Assembly: GCF_000769115.1 (NCBI RefSeq)
Contig: NZ_JQZV01000010.1
Span: forward strand, 1 to 64,000
Length of the DNA: 64,000 bases
Reading direction: 5' to 3'
Origin: Porphyromonas canoris
Lineage (GTDB): Bacteria > Bacteroidota > Bacteroidia > Bacteroidales > Porphyromonadaceae
Position 1 is the first letter of the stretch, and each line of letters starts with the position of its first letter. This document shows, in pieces, positions 62,938 to 64,000 of the stretch. Made by a program: the position numbers and the translations under genes. The notes beneath the pieces are model-generated. The model saw only the letters and a list, made by a program, of their open reading frames with translations. It did not search any database and was not told the origin of the DNA.

Positions 62938-62989
62938 CCAGTGCACGGTGCAAGACCCTTTATATATAAGGGCTTGCACCGTGCACTGG
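62938..62989. repeat. 52-base near-perfect palindrome
   Basis: A 17-base arm (CCAGTGCACGGTGCAAG at 62,938-62,954) pairs perfectly with 62,973-62,989. After a single extra A, CCCTT pairs with AAGGG around the loop TATATAT. The stem totals 22 pairs. It stands in a 876-base gene-free stretch (62,580-63,455) between the XRE gene and the serine recombinase. It lacks a T-run, so it is not a typical terminator. Confidence 0.6.
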
Positions 62990-63234
62990 CGAGTGTAGCA
63001 GTAAAAAGTATAAATAATTAAGAAGCAAAGGGTTGGAGGTACGTCCATTTTTATATACCTTTGTACCCAGAAAAATGATGCTTGAAAGAGTTCATTAGGC
63101 TGTCAAAGTGGTAGTCAACAAGCAGTCAAATTACTGCTACATAAATGCTACACAAGGAGAATAGCCCAATTAGTAGATAATTGATATACAACGATTTGAG
63201 GGGTGTTTGTTCACAAACCTCTCTCTCCGCAAAC

Positions 63235-63272
63235 AAGGGTGTAAATCAGCGAGTTATGCGATTTACACCCTT
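63235..63272 (+). terminator. Hairpin terminator 1 before the serine recombinase
   Basis: AAGGGTGTAAATC (63,235-63,247) pairs perfectly with GATTTACACCCTT (63,260-63,272) around a 12-base loop and is followed by TTCT. A second, stronger terminator follows 35 bases later. Confidence 0.6.
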
Positions 63273-63306
63273 TTCTACACCAAAAAAACTTGAGAACAAT
63301 AAAATA

Positions 63307-63343
63307 CTCCACCCAAGACCGCAATCTTGGGTGGAGATTTTTT
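63307..63343 (+). terminator. Hairpin terminator 2 with T-run
   Basis: CTCCACCCAAGA pairs perfectly with TCTTGGGTGGAG (12 bases, loop CCGCAA) and is followed by ATTTTTT. This is the clearest intrinsic terminator of the window. Confidence 0.8.
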
Positions 63344-63455
63344 AGGGCTATGCGATTGCACCTATAAAAGGTCTAGACTTCAATCTAAACTTATTTATCC
63401 TTTCCATTCTCGGTTAATTTTATTGTTGTATCGTTTAGTTATAAATTATACAACT

Positions 63456-64000
63456 ATGATATACGGATATATAAGAGTCAGTAGCGACAAGCAAACAGTA
63501 GAGAATCAACGCTTCGAAATCACAAACTTCTGTCAAAGGCAAGAGCTCCATATTGACGACTGGATAGAGGAGACCATCAGCGGCACAAAAGCCTATAACA
63601 AACGGGAGTTGGGACGGCTCCTTCGCAAAGTGGGCAAAGACGACATCATCGTCTGCTCCGAACTCTCGCGTCTAGGGCGTAACCTCTTTATGATTATGGA
63701 AATTCTCAACATCTGTATGACCAAAGAGTGTCGCGTATGGACTATCAAGGACAACTATCGGCTCGGAGACGATATCCAAAGCAAGGTACTCGCCTTTGCC
63801 TTCGGACTCTCTGCCGAGATAGAACGCAACCTCATCAGCCAACGCACCAAAGAGGCCTTAGCCCGACGACGAGCCGAGGGCGTGGTCTTGGGACGTCCCA
63901 AAGGAAGAAAGACGAGCCCAGAAAGGCAAAAACTATATCCCAAACGCGCACTCATCAAAGCACTTCTGGAAGAAAACGTCCCCAAGCGACAGATTGCCAA
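63456..64000 (+). CDS. Serine recombinase, Mpi/Pin invertase type, 3'-truncated by window edge
   Basis: The frame is open from the ATG at 63456 to the last base, 181 codons, so only a short C-terminal part is missing. The catalytic domain starts MIYGYIRVSSDKQTVENQR with the nucleophilic Ser in RVSSDKQ. ELSRLGRNLFMIM and LAFAFGLSAEIERNLISQRT are the resolvase-family core, followed by EGVVLGRPKGRK and the start of the HTH domain. It closely resembles the Bacteroides Mpi promoter invertase in wording and length. It could invert promoter segments or resolve a mobile element; no matching inverted sites were identified. Confidence 0.85.
   Translation, partial: MIYGYIRVSSDKQTVENQRFEITNFCQRQELHIDDWIEETISGTKAYNKRELGRLLRKVGKDDIIVCSELSRLGRNLFMIMEILNICMTKECRVWTIKDNYRLGDDIQSKVLAFAFGLSAEIERNLISQRTKEALARRRAEGVVLGRPKGRKTSPERQKLYPKRALIKALLEENVPKRQIA

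Larger units (their letters stand above)
63033..63343 (+). ncRNA. Candidate short transcript unit (promoter plus terminator, no gene)
   Basis: TTG at 63,033 and TACCTTTG (63,056-63,063, 20 bases apart) form a good promoter. The downstream 240 bases contain only a 7-codon reading frame (63,074) and end at two hairpins. It may be a small RNA, or the remains of a gene whose leader survived. No known RNA family was recognised. Confidence 0.3.

Noticed and set aside
63074-63097. Seven-codon leader peptide after the 63,056 promoter
   Set aside because: Too short to support, no regulatory codon bias and no coding gene directly downstream; kept only as a note in the ncRNA candidate.
63200-63240. tRNA or tmRNA 3' end near CTCTCTCCGC as an integration site
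   Set aside because: No T-loop consensus and no matching acceptor-stem partner upstream; only a hairpin remains.

Overview
The window looks like accessory DNA of a Bacteroidales bacterium, probably an oral Porphyromonas or a close relative. The evidence is a CTnDOT-type transfer operon (traA to traQ), Bacteroidetes promoters of the TTTG-N19-21-TAnnTTTG type, Bacteroidetes-only families (DUF3408, DUF4133, DUF4134, DUF3945), and the absence of housekeeping genes. The genus is an inference, because no rRNA or core gene is present.

Layout. (1) 1-1.2 kb: a PcfJ-like gene cut by the window edge and a small unknown gene. (2) 1.4-16.3 kb, minus strand: the conjugation operon traA-B-C-D-E-F-G-I-J-K-L-M-N-O-Q. 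It ends with a collagen-like lipoprotein and an OmpA-domain protein. traG (the VirB4-type ATPase) has an in-frame amber stop. (3) 16.3-20.8 kb, plus strand: a regulatory repeat region, an oriT-like site, mobA, mobB (relaxase) and mobC (coupling protein). (4) 21.4-27.7 kb, minus strand: an arsenic resistance operon, arsR-E-F-G-D-A-C-CDF transporter-acr3. (5) 28.1-31.6 kb: a DUF3945 protein and topoisomerase III. (6) 31.8-56.7 kb: one very large DNA methylase/helicase gene of the conjugative element, split into three pieces by two separate mobile elements.

Element E1 (about 36,216-44,649) carries two tyrosine recombinases, two excisionase-like genes, an oriT-like site with mobA, and a fused type IIG-like restriction-modification enzyme. 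Element E2 (about 44,864-55,167) lies in the opposite orientation. It carries homologous recombination and mobilisation modules, a DUF3408 gene, and a different restriction-modification system with its own controller-like regulator and a second methyltransferase. Neither element has a relaxase. Both carry near-copies of the host element's oriT and of its MobA, so both look like mobilisable satellites that use the host element's MobB, coupling protein and mating apparatus. This is the most interesting feature of the window.

(7) 56.8-59.4 kb: a tightly overlapping three-gene operon (AbiEi-like regulator, AbiEii-like nucleotidyltransferase, metallophosphoesterase), a plausible toxin-antitoxin or defence unit. 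(8) 59.5-62.6 kb, minus strand: XRE regulator, HTH protein, Toprim/AAA primase-helicase and excisionase-like gene, with an operator array upstream. (9) 62.6-64.0 kb: a non-coding stretch with a strong palindrome, a promoter and two hairpin terminators, then a Mpi/Pin-type serine recombinase cut by the window end.

How it works together (inference). The host conjugative element supplies DNA processing (MobABC, TopB, helicase) and the mating channel (Tra). Cargo is arsenic resistance, restriction-modification and the AbiE-like unit. The satellites trade on the host's transfer genes, and their insertions break its methylase/helicase. With traG also interrupted, the transfer functions of this copy may be impaired.
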